Origin: Karstenula rhodostoma CBS 690.94
Lineage: Eukaryota; Ascomycota; Dothideomycetes; Pleosporales; Didymosphaeriaceae
Assembly: GCA_010093485.1 (NCBI GenBank)
Contig: MU001500.1
Span: forward strand, 134,198 to 198,197
Length of the DNA: 64,000 bases
Reading direction: 5' to 3'
Shown: positions 35,700 to 47,089 of the stretch, piece after piece
Position numbering within the stretch: position 1 is the first letter of the stretch
Layout of the letters: each line of letters begins with the position of its first letter
Notes under the pieces: generated by a model
The model's database searches: none
What the model saw: only the letters and a program-made list of their open reading frames with translations
What the model was told of the DNA's origin: nothing
Made by a program: the position numbers and the translations under genes

Positions 35700-37284
35700 A
35701 TGGGATTCGAGAACACAGCCGTTTTCCATTTTGACCCTGTGGCCAATTCGGGTCTGACTCACGCTGCTACCATTACCAAGGCGAGCTCGCTGGAACTGGA
35801 AGAGCTCCTGGAGGAAAATTTCAATAAAAATCACATATTCACAAGCACCGAAGATGAGCGAGGAGTGAGTTGCTTGTTAGACGTCAGAATTCTCACGTCT
35901 AAACACATTATAGATGTACTTCCACAACCACATCGCCCATCATCTCGTAACAATATGGGCCCTTGGCGCCAAGCCCGCCACCTTGCGTTCCCAGTACGAA
36001 CGAAACGCCACATATCAGCGTGTTCCTGTTGAAACGCAGCAAAACATGGTCAGAGATCTAGTCGACCCAGCAGTTTTTAAAAGATGCTTGGGCAACGAAT
36101 TCAACTTTGCGAGCTTTACGCGCTTCTTCATCAATGAGATTGACAAGCTTGGATACCAGAAAGTGTTGCACAAATATCTCGTCGATGGGACGGAGATCGC
36201 GAACGACGTGTTGTGTCGAATCTACATGGGTAGGTTTCCGTCAAGTGCGAGCAGCCTCGAGGTCGCACATTGTGCTGACATGGAAACTAGGGTACGTGCA
36301 TGGCATCATACACATCAGCCTTGCACTCGAATTCCGCCAGGCCAAGATGTTAGCCGAAGGCTTAGCACAGGCCTGTGTGCATCACGACTGGTGGTACACG
36401 GAGTACCTAACTGAAGCGGAGAACCTGGCCGCGAAAAAGGAGCAGCCAAGCCTGCCACTGCCAGATCTCATCGACATGTGTCGTGCGGATGACCGCATCC
36501 GTACATCGTCCAGCCCATATTACCATAGTCAAACGAGGCCTGTCAGTGGCCAGTTTGCTATGGACATGGAGCCAGCGAGGGACGGAGTACTGAAGAATGC
36601 GAAGCCAGAGATACTGAAACTAGCCGCGCGGTTTCGAGTCGACCCCAACGACATCGAACGTGCTTGTGCCGAGATTCAAAACGCAGCGGGTGAGCAGCTC
36701 CACTATATCCTCACACACTCCTTCAAGTAGACTGTTGCTTACGACGAGTAGTCTATCTCACCGCAGGCGCCCAGCGACCCCCATATATCTGCGCCTTCGA
36801 CTTCAGCCTCCTCCACACCGTGACCTCTAGCATCGGCCTCTCCGTCTTCCTCTCCGAGCCATCCCTTCTAAACGAGCAAAAAGCACGCCTCCTAGAATAC
36901 ACGGGCAGGATCTACCTGCTAACCTACGCTTGTCACGGCAGTCCCGAGATCCGCCTCGACTGGCTCGCATCGCACCCGTCCAAGTTGAAGAATCAGGGCT
37001 GGCCCGAGGTCTTTGAGCGCGCCACCTACCATGAGGATGACGGCCACATGTCGAAGCTCATTCGCGGTATAGCGCACGCGCAGAAGACGTCCAAGCCCTA
37101 CGACCATTTGCCTGAGTTTCGTATCAAGCAGTCGCTGTTTTTGACGGCGGCGATTGCGGCGATTGACTCGGGTAGTGAAAGGCCGATGGATGGTGTAGCG
37201 CATTTCGATTTCATTCGTGGAGCGGGGTTTCCAGAGCCGTGGGAGAGGTTTCCGTATCGTCAGTCTGTTCGTGCGCAGCTTTAG
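35700..37284 (+). CDS. AflY / questin oxidase-like oxidoreductase
   Basis: 470-aa protein of the questin-oxidase-like family, which includes AflY of aflatoxin biosynthesis and GedK, enzymes tied to oxidative (Baeyer-Villiger-type) opening of anthraquinone rings. Exons 35700-35864, 35914-36229, 36291-36689, 36752-37284; introns 49-62 bp, in frame. Typical His-rich segments are visible: HNHIAHHLVTIWALGA in exon 2, GYVHGIIHISLALEF at the exon 2/3 junction, and DDGHMSKLIRGIAHA in exon 4. The third intron would otherwise give a premature stop at 36730. It is divergent from the SDR gene. Its presence suggests the aromatic product may be ring-cleaved, which is an inference. Confidence 0.88.
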
Positions 37285-37866
37285 ATGTGGACGAGTGTTG
37301 TGTCGAGTGACGCTTACAATAGTATTTAGTATAACTTAATTTTATTTTTTTCTGGAGTTATGATACTATTATTATAACATCTTTGGTTGGGTGGCCCCAA
37401 TCGTTCATGCACACGCCACCCTAGTTCTATAGGGCAGCTTCAAGGTCAAGAAGAGGCGATGGTAGGTAGGGGGCGGGAGCGCAGAGGATGAAGGATTCAA
37501 GGCTAAGCTGCAAGCGGCACTTAGTTGCGATGTCGCCGCGCTCTTTTGCGCCTTTCGGAACGAGCCGCAGATAAGGAGAAGCATCCCGGTCCCCACAGAG
37601 CTGGCCCATTGGCAAGTTCCTTGCGAATCATGCATACTGTAATACAGATACGCGGTTCAAACGAACCAGCATTAATGCCCATGAATCCTCCCATGCGGAC
37701 GTTCCCTGTTCTGATTCTAGCGGTCCTATTGGAATTGTGCTCTGATGACAAATCCCACGCGTGGGAGCTCCACCCAATTAACCATCGCCTGTCAACCCCG
37801 CATTGACATTCTCACTACAAAGGTACGACACACTACGGACGCCCTGCGAGCTACCCACTCCTCGCA
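37285..37866. promoter_or_regulatory. Upstream region of the third Zn2Cys6 gene
   Basis: About 580 bp. The left end is AT-rich 3' flank of the AflY-like gene; the rest presumably holds the promoter. No gene seen. Confidence 0.4.
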
Positions 37867-39579
37867 ATGAAGAGCTACGACGGATGTTGGACGTGCCGCC
37901 TGAGGAAGAAGCGGTGTGATGAAATACGACCAGTGTGCAGGAACTGCTCGACGCTGCAGATCACCTGCCACTTCGAGGACGGCAAGCCACTATGGATGGA
38001 CGGCGGATCTGGGCAGAAAGAGAAAGCCGAAGAGATCAAGCGCGAGGTCAAAAGTGCCGCTGCACATCGTCGCGGAGTGCTGTCCTTTGACGTTCTTGAA
38101 CCGATTGCCATCGAGCGATCCTTGGATTCAAGCACTCGTGCGAGTTCTCCGAACACGCTACTTAGCACCCAGCCAACACCAAGCAACGGCTATGCAGAGT
38201 CCTCAAGTAAGCTCGATGGGTGGTCAGCAAGCAGCTCACCCAAGAGAGAACCTACCGAATCCGAGCTCGATCGTCGCTTCGTGATGTTCTACTTTGACCA
38301 TTTCTTCCCATTCCTGTTTCCCTTTTACAAGCCTTCGTTGCTCGAGGGTGGACGTAGTTGGGTCATGGAACTTGTTCAGAGCGATGAGGTTATGTGGCAC
38401 ACTACACTTGCCCTCAGCTCGTATTTCGTCTCGGTCACTCTGGATGGCGCTGTTGCAGGTCACAATGTATGCAAGGCGCTTGCATGGGAGAAGCTCTTGA
38501 AGCAGATGGGCGCGACATTTACGGTGCTTCAGCGCAAACTCCAGGAAGCGGGTCCAGCCAACATGCAAGACGTGTTGGTCAGCTCAGCCCGAACTATGGG
38601 AAGCATCGTCCAGCTACAACGATTCGAGATATCGGTTGGCAACTTCGAGAACTGTCGAAAGCACCTAAGTGCGGCCAACTCGCTATTTAAGAAGATTATG
38701 GACGGTAGCGAGCTTCCCGATTTTGGCAGTGTCCTAAACGTCATGGGACGTCCACTCTGGACTATCAAGTCCCAAGAGCGCGGAGCTTGGAATTCGGATC
38801 AGGCAGCTTTTCGATTCTACTCGGCGCTCCTCATCGTAGACGACACCATTGCCGCCGTTTGTATGGGCGAAGCGCCCGAACTGCTCCAATATCACGCCCA
38901 ATTGCTCACTAACGACAGGAGCGCGGGCGAGAAGCCTCCGCTATGCTTGGAGGAGTTTATAGGCTGCGAGAACTGGGTCATTATCCAGATGGGTCAAATA
39001 GCTGCTCTCGATGCATGGAAGAAGTCCGCAAAAAAGGCTGGCAAACTTGATATGATGGAACTGGTGGCACGCGCGTCGGCAATCCAGCGCACACTGCTCG
39101 AAAACCTCGCGCGCCTCGACACCGCAGTAGATACCTCCCAGTCCAGTTGGCTCAGTTTGTTCAGAGTACACGACCAGCTACCGCCCATTCCAGGCGGGTG
39201 CGCCGTATTCGTTACGCGTGTGTGGGCGCACGCCGCGCTGCTCTACCTCGCTGTATCGATCTCTGGGTGGCAGCCTGGCAGCGCTGCGATTCGCGAAAAT
39301 GTAACGCGGATCCTCGGCCTACTGGAGCGGATGCCGGCGCCCGAGCTACTGCGGACAGTGGTATGGCCATATTGCATTGTGGGCTGCCTGTGCGAACCCG
39401 CTGAAGAGTTACGGATGCGGGCTATGGCGGATGCGCTGGTCCCATTTCGCCTTTTTGGAGCCGCGCGCAAGGCACTGGAAATTATGGAGGATGTCTGGAA
39501 GAGAAGGGACGAGCTGACCATCGAGACAGACTTTGCGGCATGCATCGGCAGCTTGGGGTACGTGTCGCTACTGGTCTGA
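37867..39579 (+). CDS. Zn2Cys6 transcription factor with fungal-specific C-terminal domain
   Basis: Intronless regulator of 570 aa. The zinc cluster is at the extreme N-terminus: Cys7, 10, 17, 24, 27 and 34 (CWTCRLRKKRC), followed directly by HFEDGKPLWMDGG, a signature seen in a subfamily of fungal Zn2Cys6 proteins with the Fungal_trans_2 domain. After a serine-rich linker the remainder from about residue 135 is the long helical regulatory domain. It lies at the right part of the cluster next to the AflY-like and SDR genes. It may regulate them or be unrelated. Confidence 0.85.
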   Translation: MKSYDGCWTCRLRKKRCDEIRPVCRNCSTLQITCHFEDGKPLWMDGGSGQKEKAEEIKREVKSAAAHRRGVLSFDVLEPIAIERSLDSSTRASSPNTLLSTQPTPSNGYAESSSKLDGWSASSSPKREPTESELDRRFVMFYFDHFFPFLFPFYKPSLLEGGRSWVMELVQSDEVMWHTTLALSSYFVSVTLDGAVAGHNVCKALAWEKLLKQMGATFTVLQRKLQEAGPANMQDVLVSSARTMGSIVQLQRFEISVGNFENCRKHLSAANSLFKKIMDGSELPDFGSVLNVMGRPLWTIKSQERGAWNSDQAAFRFYSALLIVDDTIAAVCMGEAPELLQYHAQLLTNDRSAGEKPPLCLEEFIGCENWVIIQMGQIAALDAWKKSAKKAGKLDMMELVARASAIQRTLLENLARLDTAVDTSQSSWLSLFRVHDQLPPIPGGCAVFVTRVWAHAALLYLAVSISGWQPGSAAIRENVTRILGLLERMPAPELLRTVVWPYCIVGCLCEPAEELRMRAMADALVPFRLFGAARKALEIMEDVWKRRDELTIETDFAACIGSLGYVSLLV

Positions 39580-39733
39580 CGGACGAAATGCAGATGTGCG
39601 GCTCCCGCGCGGCTTGTGGGTCCTCCAGAGGATTCCAGGGTCACGTGACTGGCACAGCAATTCAGAACCGTTCAGTAACGAGGCAAACCATTGTTCGTGC
39701 CGCTGGCGTGAATCTCTATGCTCCAATTTAGAG

Positions 39734-39739
39734 TATAAA
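39734..39739 (+). promoter_or_regulatory. TATA-like box of the SDR-fold gene
   Basis: TATAAA about 120 bp before the ATG at 39855, followed by a pyrimidine- and CAACAACACC-rich leader typical of fungal 5' UTRs. Confidence 0.4.
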
Positions 39740-39854
39740 GTACGTCAAGTGCCTCGCAGACTTTGGAAATACTGCACATCCCTTTCTCGTTCACAGCAAC
39801 AACCAACACTTTGCTATACGCTGACACCTCTCCACCACGTCCAACAACAACACC

Positions 39855-40598
39855 ATGTCTAAGCCCGTTGCCCTCATCCTTGGCTCAGGCCCGAGAGTCG
39901 GTGCCGCCGTTGCCGCCAAGTTTGCAAGCACAGGCTACTCTGTGGCGATTACTTCTCGCAAGGCAGCCGAGGGCAAGTCTCCGGATGGATATCTGTCTAT
40001 CAAAGCGGACCTGTCCAACCCATCCTCAGTACCAGCCGTCTTTGAAGCCGTAAAAGCCGAGTTCAAGAGCGCCCCGAGCGTCATCATCTACAACGCTGCA
40101 GCTCTCACTCCACCCACGGGCGATGATCTGTTTTCCATTCCCGTCGAGAGCCTGAATGCCGATCTCAACACCAACACCGTTTCCGTCTATGCGGCTGCCA
40201 AAGAAGCCGTTAAAGGCTGGGCGTCGCTCCCTGGGGACTCCCAAAAGGTCTTCATCTACACCGGCAACAAGCTGAACACTTGGATTGCTCCTATGGTGCT
40301 CACTGCGACCCTGGGCGTGGGCAAGAGGGCTACCAGCTACCTTATCGGCTCGGCAGACACTCGCTATGCGAAGGAAGGTTATCGGTGAGTTGCCATTTGG
40401 CCTGGTGCGATGAACCACGACTAATGTGCCGACAGCTTCTTCTACGCTGATGAGCGTAACGCCGATGGCAGCATCAAGGGGATGGCGATTGACGGCGAGG
40501 CTCACGCCGATTTCTTCGCTCAGCTCGCGAGCGGAGAGGGGGAAGTCCCATGGAACGCTACATTTGTCAAGGGACAGGGTTACGTCAAGTTCGAGTAG
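39855..40598 (+). CDS. SDR-fold (NAD(P)-binding) protein, atypical
   Basis: 230-aa protein with exons 39855-40384 and 40436-40598. The N-terminus VALILGSGPRVGAAVAAKFA is a Rossmann nucleotide-binding start with a GSGPRVG loop in place of GxxxGIG. A NAA motif (YNAAALTP) follows beta-4. The Tyr-x3-Lys catalytic pair of classical SDRs is not recognisable. The last exon (FFYADERNADGS...) is conserved-looking. It could be a reductase with altered chemistry or a stress-related protein. Last gene before a 3-kb gene-poor stretch, so its membership in the cluster is uncertain. Confidence 0.82.
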
Positions 40599-43500
40599 GT
40601 GGAATAGGGCTAGTATGCAATTGTCCTTGGACGCAGAAGATGCACATATCATGAAATCACAAACCATCTTCTGATACTCGATAATCCACTCAGGACTAAC
40701 ATGAACCTCGCTTTAACCCCAAGGGAACAGTTGTTAGAAGCTTGGTTTTGGCCGATGCGTCTCGTAGCTAATACCTAGTGTCCATGCCAATGCAATTGTA
40801 CAACGCCTTCAAACACAATTAAACCGAAAACGTGCATACATCTGACGAGCGTGATATACCAGTCGGTGGGAAAATATACTCACCGCTCACACCACTCACC
40901 CCGAACCGATTCCCATCGCGTTAGGTACATGTTCCAAGGCGCTCCACTTACCGTAGAACCGCCAGAAACAGAACAACAGTACTACGCCAAACCTCGAACC
41001 CCATCGCAAAGTTTGACAGTTCCGTCAACCACCGACCGCCCGAGATGTGCGCATGCATTCATCTAGCTACCCTGTACACCCATCCGAGAACGAGCGGCAG
41101 ATCGATGCGGGGTAAGCCCACCGTGACACGACTGCATGGCCGTATCAACCGCTGCGAGTCCTGCACCTGCCAAGCACTTCTTCCAGCAATGATCGGCCTC
41201 GATTTCACAAACGCCCCGGGCGGAGAGTATTGCGTGCTGCAGGTAGCAGCTGCGGTAAACGCGTCGCTGAGAACAGTAATAATTTCCTGACTGTTGCCAC
41301 GAACTACAAAGTGGAGCTCTGAGAAGAGTAAAAGCCGAGCCGTCGAGGTCTTTTCCATTCGCGGGTCGATTGTATCGTATTTTCCCTGGGGATTGAGGCG
41401 CGTGCGCCGCGCGGGATTCGTAAGGCGTCTGCGCGCGGGAGGGAGGGATTGTCCGGTTGCTTTAGCGTACGGTCCCGCGCGGGTTGTGGAGTGAGGCTAA
41501 GACTGTGATTACCAATGCCCGGAGATAGCTCTCCATGGCGAGGATGGTCTGCGCTGTCGCGGTACACGTGTAACATACCTTCATGTGATTTGATTTCACG
41601 TGACACTGCTTTCACATGACTGATGGTTATCATCCTCTGTGCTTTGCCGTCGGAGCTGCTACTTGGCTGTGGGTGAGTTGCGGAACCAATTGGCTTGATA
41701 GTGAAGATTGCGTTGAGGATTGACCAAGCTGTTCAGTGTGGTTTCGCACAATCCAAACAAAGGGCACCACGTCAGTCCATCGTCGTATGGAATTGTCATC
41801 CACAACACTTCACCCTGACACACGTGAGAGCGAACCGCGAAGGATATTCCGCATATATTGCGTGGATTTGATGGTTACAGGTTAACCTTCACGTTGCTAT
41901 TAATACATTATTAGTTTGAAACCAGATCAAAAGACCCGAGAAAGTATTCATGAAAAGGACTCCGTGGCCAAGATGGTTCGAGGAAGAAATAAACGATATC
42001 CATATTTCATAATACAGAAATGAAGATTGGATACAGTATATATGAGCAGTGAACCTTTACCACAGCCAGAAATGCATGGCTAGGATAGTTGTCCCCCACA
42101 GAGACTACGCTCAGCAAAGAACATCCTCACGCCCACACTCTCGAAGCAAATAGTTACAACCAGAGCGTTTTCCTACTTGAACAAGCGAACTTTGATCATC
42201 GCAATCTCGTAATTACCCTCTTACTTATCGTGATCATGTACCTCTGTTCTGATACCCCACCGAGTTCCTGTACTACGTTTTGCCACGGCTTGCAACAGCG
42301 CACGAATCGTCAAGAATCGATCCTGTACATCACCATCCGAACTGGAAACTCAAAGCGACTCAACTGGGGTGTGACTCCATACATAATAGCTGTAACGAAA
42401 CGCATTGAGGTAGCAACCCAGTAGACGAGGATTCCACATCCAACAGCACGCTCAAGTCCCAGTTTGATTGCGTGTGCGGTCCTTTACAAGGACATTCCAA
42501 AGCCAATACTACACCCTACATGCGTCCCAAAACCCGAGACAAACCTTGCAACACAAATACCATACCTCGTTGTAAACCCCTAGACATTAAACATCAATCC
42601 TACCCAGCAACTACCAGCTTAACTGTGACTTTATACCCAAAGGCGAAGCTCATGAAGTGACGTACGCCTATCATAAAACATCCCATTACTTCTTTATACC
42701 GGGTTTCAATGAAACAGCATAGCATAGCGACAGCTGATACAGAGAAATCAATATAGTCCGCCACCGCTGATGGGATAGGTATAATAGCACGTTACCACCT
42801 CACGAATCCATAGCACGCGCTGCGCCTACTGCACCACCCAGCCGGGAACTCCGACCGCGCCACCGCCCGCGCCCGTGGACGCGGGACGTAAACGTGCGCC
42901 AGGAGGACCGTCTCGCGCTCGTCAGAGCCAGAGCTTGCTTCGCGATAGCATGCGGCTAGTGCGGTGTGGTAAGCGCTTCGAGCCTTGTTGTTCTGCTTGT
43001 TGGATGACGGCATTTCCGAGTTTGTTTTTCTTTTAGTGTTTGGGGTTGCTGAATGCAGGTTTTCTTTTCGGGGGGGAGTGTGGGGATGATGGTAATAAAA
43101 GAGAATGGGTGGGAATTATTTTGTAGGGAAAGGGTGACGGTGGGCTAGGGGGGTTTTATGGGGCGGGGGGATACAATGTGGATGATGAGGGCGGGTCGGT
43201 GCGTGTGATGTGTGGAGGTTTGGAGGTGTGGGAGGGTGGCAGAGCTGGATTAGAGCAAATAGGACTTCGAAATATAACAGCATGTGCTCGGCGTTGTTGA
43301 ATGATGGATGCATATATAGTGTATCGTAATACCTGCGTGAGTCCAAACGACCAAGCCTCTCCAGCTACTAAGTTAGATAGAATCCATCGTGTAAACTAGG
43401 TTGAGAGCTCAACAGTCGTCCCAGCGTGGGCTGTCCACGCATCACAACTCCCACCTCACCAGTGATTCCACAAAACACGCGTGCAAACTCGTAAAAAAGA

Positions 43501-43667
43501 CACTAGTATTAAGCCATTATCTACTGCAGCACTCTAAATCTAACCCTAACCATCCAATCAAACCAACCCAGTCTCCAAACCCCAAAAGCAAAGAGAAAGA
43601 AACGCCATCGCAATGCAATGCAATACACTCCAAACCAAACCAAACCAAACCAAACCAAACCCCACCC
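40599..43667. other. 3-kb gene-poor stretch
   Basis: No reading frame here has recognisable family features or a plausible exon structure. It contains near-palindromic TCATGTGA/TCACGTGA pairs around 41582-41602 and a (CCAAA)n-like run at 43630-43661 (AAACC repeats). It may be the boundary between the cluster and the core genes. Confidence 0.45.
43630..43661. repeat. AAACC microsatellite
   Basis: About six copies of a five-base AAACC unit just after the stop codon of the secreted-protein gene. Confidence 0.7.
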
Positions 43668-44414
43668 CTACAACTCATACGTCAAAAAGAACCCATTCGT
43701 CTTCGTCAGCGTAATGAACACCCTGTTCTCGCCCTCCCCCTCTCCACTCCCCTTCAGCTCGACCGCAACCTGCTCGCCACATTCCAGCTTCGAGCCCGCA
43801 TGACTCCCCGGCGACTCGGTCCACCCCGTGAAATCCAAACTGGGAGTCCACTCGGCCGCAGGATCCTGAAACGGCTTGAGCCCGTCGAACGAGACGATGT
43901 CAGTCTTCGCAGGGAAGCCTGTGAGCTGGCGCGTCCAGGCCTGGCCGCTGCCGTTGACGGTGAAGTTGTTTTCGTCGGTGGGGGCGGTGCTGCGCCAGTT
44001 GAGGATGCAGTTTTTGGCGCCGGCAGGGACGTTGTCGAAGACGAGGGCGTTGGTGGTGGTGGTTGCGCTGCCGGCGGGTTTGTTGAGGTCGACGTGGGGT
44101 ACTTTGTCTTGGACGTTGTGTTGGGCGGTGCTGAGGGGGTAGATGTTGTAGGAGCGGGGGGTGGTGAGTTCGTGTTTTTCCGGGGCTTCCGAGGTGGTGG
44201 TGGGGAGAGGGGTGGGAGGGGCGCTGGAGGGGAGTGGTGGTAAGCTGCAGGGGTCTTGGTAGAAGCAGCCGGTGTAGCCGTTGGAGCAGCTGTAGAAGAC
44301 GGTGCCGGGGTTGGTTTGCCAGCAGTCGGAGCGGTCGGCGCTGCGGGAGGTGACTGTGGGGCGGGCTGCTGCGAGGGCGAGGAGGGAGGTGAAGGCGAAG
44401 AGTTTGGTGGCCAT
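43668..44414 (-). CDS. Secreted protein with But2-like C-terminal domain
   Basis: 248-aa intronless protein with a clear signal peptide (MATKLFAFTSLLALAAARP, cleavage around residue 17-19). A short cysteine-rich segment follows (four Cys between about 31 and 56: CWQTNPG, YSC, GYTGC, DPC), then a Pro/Thr/Ser linker. From about residue 88 the sequence (YNIYPLSTAQHNVQ, HVDLNKPAGSA, CILNW) resembles the But2 C-terminal domain found in secreted fungal proteins. Function unknown; cell-wall or extracellular location is likely. A TATA-like ATATATA lies at 44560-44566 on the upstream side. Confidence 0.8.
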   Translation of the reverse strand: MATKLFAFTSLLALAAARPTVTSRSADRSDCWQTNPGTVFYSCSNGYTGCFYQDPCSLPPLPSSAPPTPLPTTTSEAPEKHELTTPRSYNIYPLSTAQHNVQDKVPHVDLNKPAGSATTTTNALVFDNVPAGAKNCILNWRSTAPTDENNFTVNGSGQAWTRQLTGFPAKTDIVSFDGLKPFQDPAAEWTPSLDFTGWTESPGSHAGSKLECGEQVAVELKGSGEGEGENRVFITLTKTNGFFLTYEL

Positions 44415-46072
44415 TTTGTTGGTTGGGGTGTGGTCTGTGGTGGTATTATGGTTGAGGAGATTGTGAATTAGGATTAATGGTAGGAGAGATGTGTTGCTCT
44501 TGTAGAGGAAGAGAGAATTAGCTGTGTGGTAGTGATCGAATTGATGAGCGAGACGGTGGAATATATATGGGAAGCATCTTGATGGTCATCTTGTACCCAG
44601 CTCATGATGCTAACCGTGCGGCGTCTGTGCCTGTGCGGATTAGCAATGTTGGCTGCGCAACAGCCGCAAGCACGAACAAGCATCAGGCAGAGTTGGGGCT
44701 ATCGTGTGCCCGCGCCACATCATCATCTGGCCGGGCAGTCGTTGGGGCAGTTGTCGGGGGGAGATGCGGCTGCGGATTACTCGTGGATCCAGCAGCCGTA
44801 AGACGGGCGGTTTGTTTTTGCAGGGGCGCACTGTCAGTAAACACCTTGGCAAACTCCACTACGTGCGGCTCACAGCTCAGCCTCCACAAACCCTTGGCCC
44901 AGCCGATGCTTTACCACTTCCAAACGACCTGAGATGGGTTGATTGTCGAAGAGATGAGAATCAACCTCGAAGGCGCGTGTGTGGTGTTTCAATCCACGAT
45001 GCTGTGCCGTACATATTCTGCAACCTCGCTGGCGGTTGCTTCGCGCTTAGCTGTTGGGGTTGCGCAGTTCGTTCAAGGCGACCCCATAACCATTGCCCAA
45101 CCGAGTTCGATAGAGCGAAGGAGGCGCGGTGGGCAGGTCGAAGATTGCAAGTCAGCAAACGCCCCAGACTCCCGTGCGAAAGCCATGTTGTGTTTGTTTA
45201 GCGTCCAGCGCTGGGCTGCGTAGAAGAAGAGAGGCCTGCAAACCGCACGTGGGTAGCCGCCTAAAATTAGAACGCCAGGACTGCGCGCGTTTCCCGAAGC
45301 GGAATCTCCATCGTAGCGGTTGATATTGGCCCCCGCAAGAGCTACGCGTAGTGAATGTGATGTTCTGCGGCGGATGGCTGGCTAGCGTTGGGGCTGAGCA
45401 GAGACATTCTACCAGCCGCCAAGAGAACGATCAAAGACACTGTTTGCAGCATGTAACCCTGCAAACGACGACGTGAAGCATATCGCTCGCGGCACCGAGT
45501 AGATGTGCACAGCCCGGACGCAGTCGAACTTGGACTGTTGGAAAACGATTCAGTCCAGAGACAGTGAGAAACATAGCTTTGCTAAGAGTGTGATGGACCA
45601 CGATTCTTTTGACCCACCAGATGGTTTTCTGGTTGACACGAACCACAAAGTGGAGTCCCGTAAAGTAGTAGACCCACCAGATAGCTGACTGCACCGGAGA
45701 AATTGCACGTCCTGTCAGGGTGGGTTTCTTTGGCCTGATCGTGTCTGCGTCAAGCATCTTCCTTCATACTTGGGCTGCGGCCGACTAGAGCAGGGCGAAA
45801 GGCTGTGCTCTTGATTGCGGCGGCGCTCATGCCCATTCACCCTACGAGCCTCGTCTCTCGTAGAGCCCTTGGTTGTCTTTGTTGAGACGACGGCGCACGA
45901 GTTAGCAACCCCAGTGTGCGGGTGTCATGTGTGAAGAGGGCGAGGTGCTAGGTCAACAGGTTCTGGCGTCGACCATTCAGACACGGGTTTGACTGTCATC
46001 TAGGAAGAATTGAGAGGGCGGGGGTTTGGTTGCTTTCGGCGCGGTCGTTCGGGGGTGCGTTTGTCGCGTTTT

Positions 46073-46432
46073 GGATTGCTCCTTCCTCACGTATTGGATT
46101 GCTCCTTCCTTACGTATTGGAGGGCTCCTTTCTCACATATTAGAGGGCTCCTTCCTCACGTATTAGAGGGCTCCTTCCTTACGTATTGGAGGGCTCCTTC
46201 CTTACGTATTGGAGTGCCCCTTCCTTACGTATTAGAGGGCTCCTTCCTCACGTATTGGAGTGCCCCTTCCTCACGTATTGGAGGGCTCCTTCCTCACGTA
46301 TTGGANNNNNNNNNNNNNNNNNNNNNNNNNNNNNNNNNNNNNNNNNNNNNNNNNNCCTTCCTCACGTATTGGAGGGCTCCTTCCTCACGTATTGGAGGGC
46401 TCCTTCCTCACGTATTGGAGTGCCCCTTCATC
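46073..46432. repeat. 23-bp minisatellite
   Basis: Ten units before the gap and about three after it, consensus GGAGGGCTCCTTCCTCACGT plus ATT, with recurrent variants (GGATTGC, GGAGTGCCCC, TTACGT). Units are head to tail and vary at few positions, so the array is fairly young. Array length is unknown because of the N gap. Confidence 0.92.
46306..46355. other. Assembly gap of 50 N
   Basis: Run of exactly 50 N inside the minisatellite; the true length is probably not 50. Confidence 0.98.
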
Positions 46433-47089
46433 TGACCTTCTATCATATTGTCGTCGGTCAATCTCTTTTGTCCTTGAATTCATCTGTTACCGTCGGACCA
46501 GACTCGCGAAAACAGTCGCCAAGCACACCAAGCGATCGACACCAGGGCCGTCGAGCTGTCGCAGGAGCACCAGAACCTCGGTGGACCCTCTCCAACTGAC
46601 GAGCTGCGAGACTGATGGGTTGGGAGCAGCGGCCAGATGCTTCACACATGCAGGATCCACTGTGGTCGGTGGCGGTCTCTCAGGAAGGTGAACACGGGCG
46701 ATACAGTGTTAGGTCAAGATGTAAACTTGTATAGTAGCACAAGTTACTCTAGGATCAACTGTTCTAGATGTGTTGGCGGAGGCCTCGGCTTGCATATGGT
46801 CTTCATGTTCCCGCGAGAGTGTGTTTTTCCCGGTATGCGACGAGGGGCGTCATGACGTGGGCGGCTGCGCTTCGCGACACAGCTGCAAGCCTCACCCGTG
46901 GAAGATGTTTGGACACGTGCACTGCGTACGACGGCTGCTGCGCGGGCTTCAGCAACCACAGCGAGTCCAACAGCGGACGCTGTCTGTATCCATACACTCG
47001 CACTTGCTCCAGAGCCACAGCCGGCGGCTTCTTCGACATTTCCATTCAGCGACGTCATGGCATAGATTGAGGCGAGCGCACACACTGGG

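Larger units (their letters stand above)
44415..47089. other. Gene-free stretch with minisatellite and assembly gap
   Basis: About 2.7 kb with no supported gene. It contains the upstream region of the But2-like gene, a 23-bp minisatellite with a 50-N gap, and the upstream region of the VIP1 gene. Open frames over 46744-47604 on the minus strand are shadows of VIP1 exon 1. Confidence 0.5.

Noticed and set aside
42792..43346. Two minus-strand open frames of 73 and 76 codons in the gene-poor zone
   Set aside because: Low-complexity (Pro/His/Thr) content and no start context or family.
41298..45655. A 19-base near-match (CACGAAC-ACAAAGTGGAG) at 41298 and 45637, suggestive of transposon ends
   Set aside because: One such match with a mismatch is expected by chance in a window of this size, and no longer similarity surrounds it.
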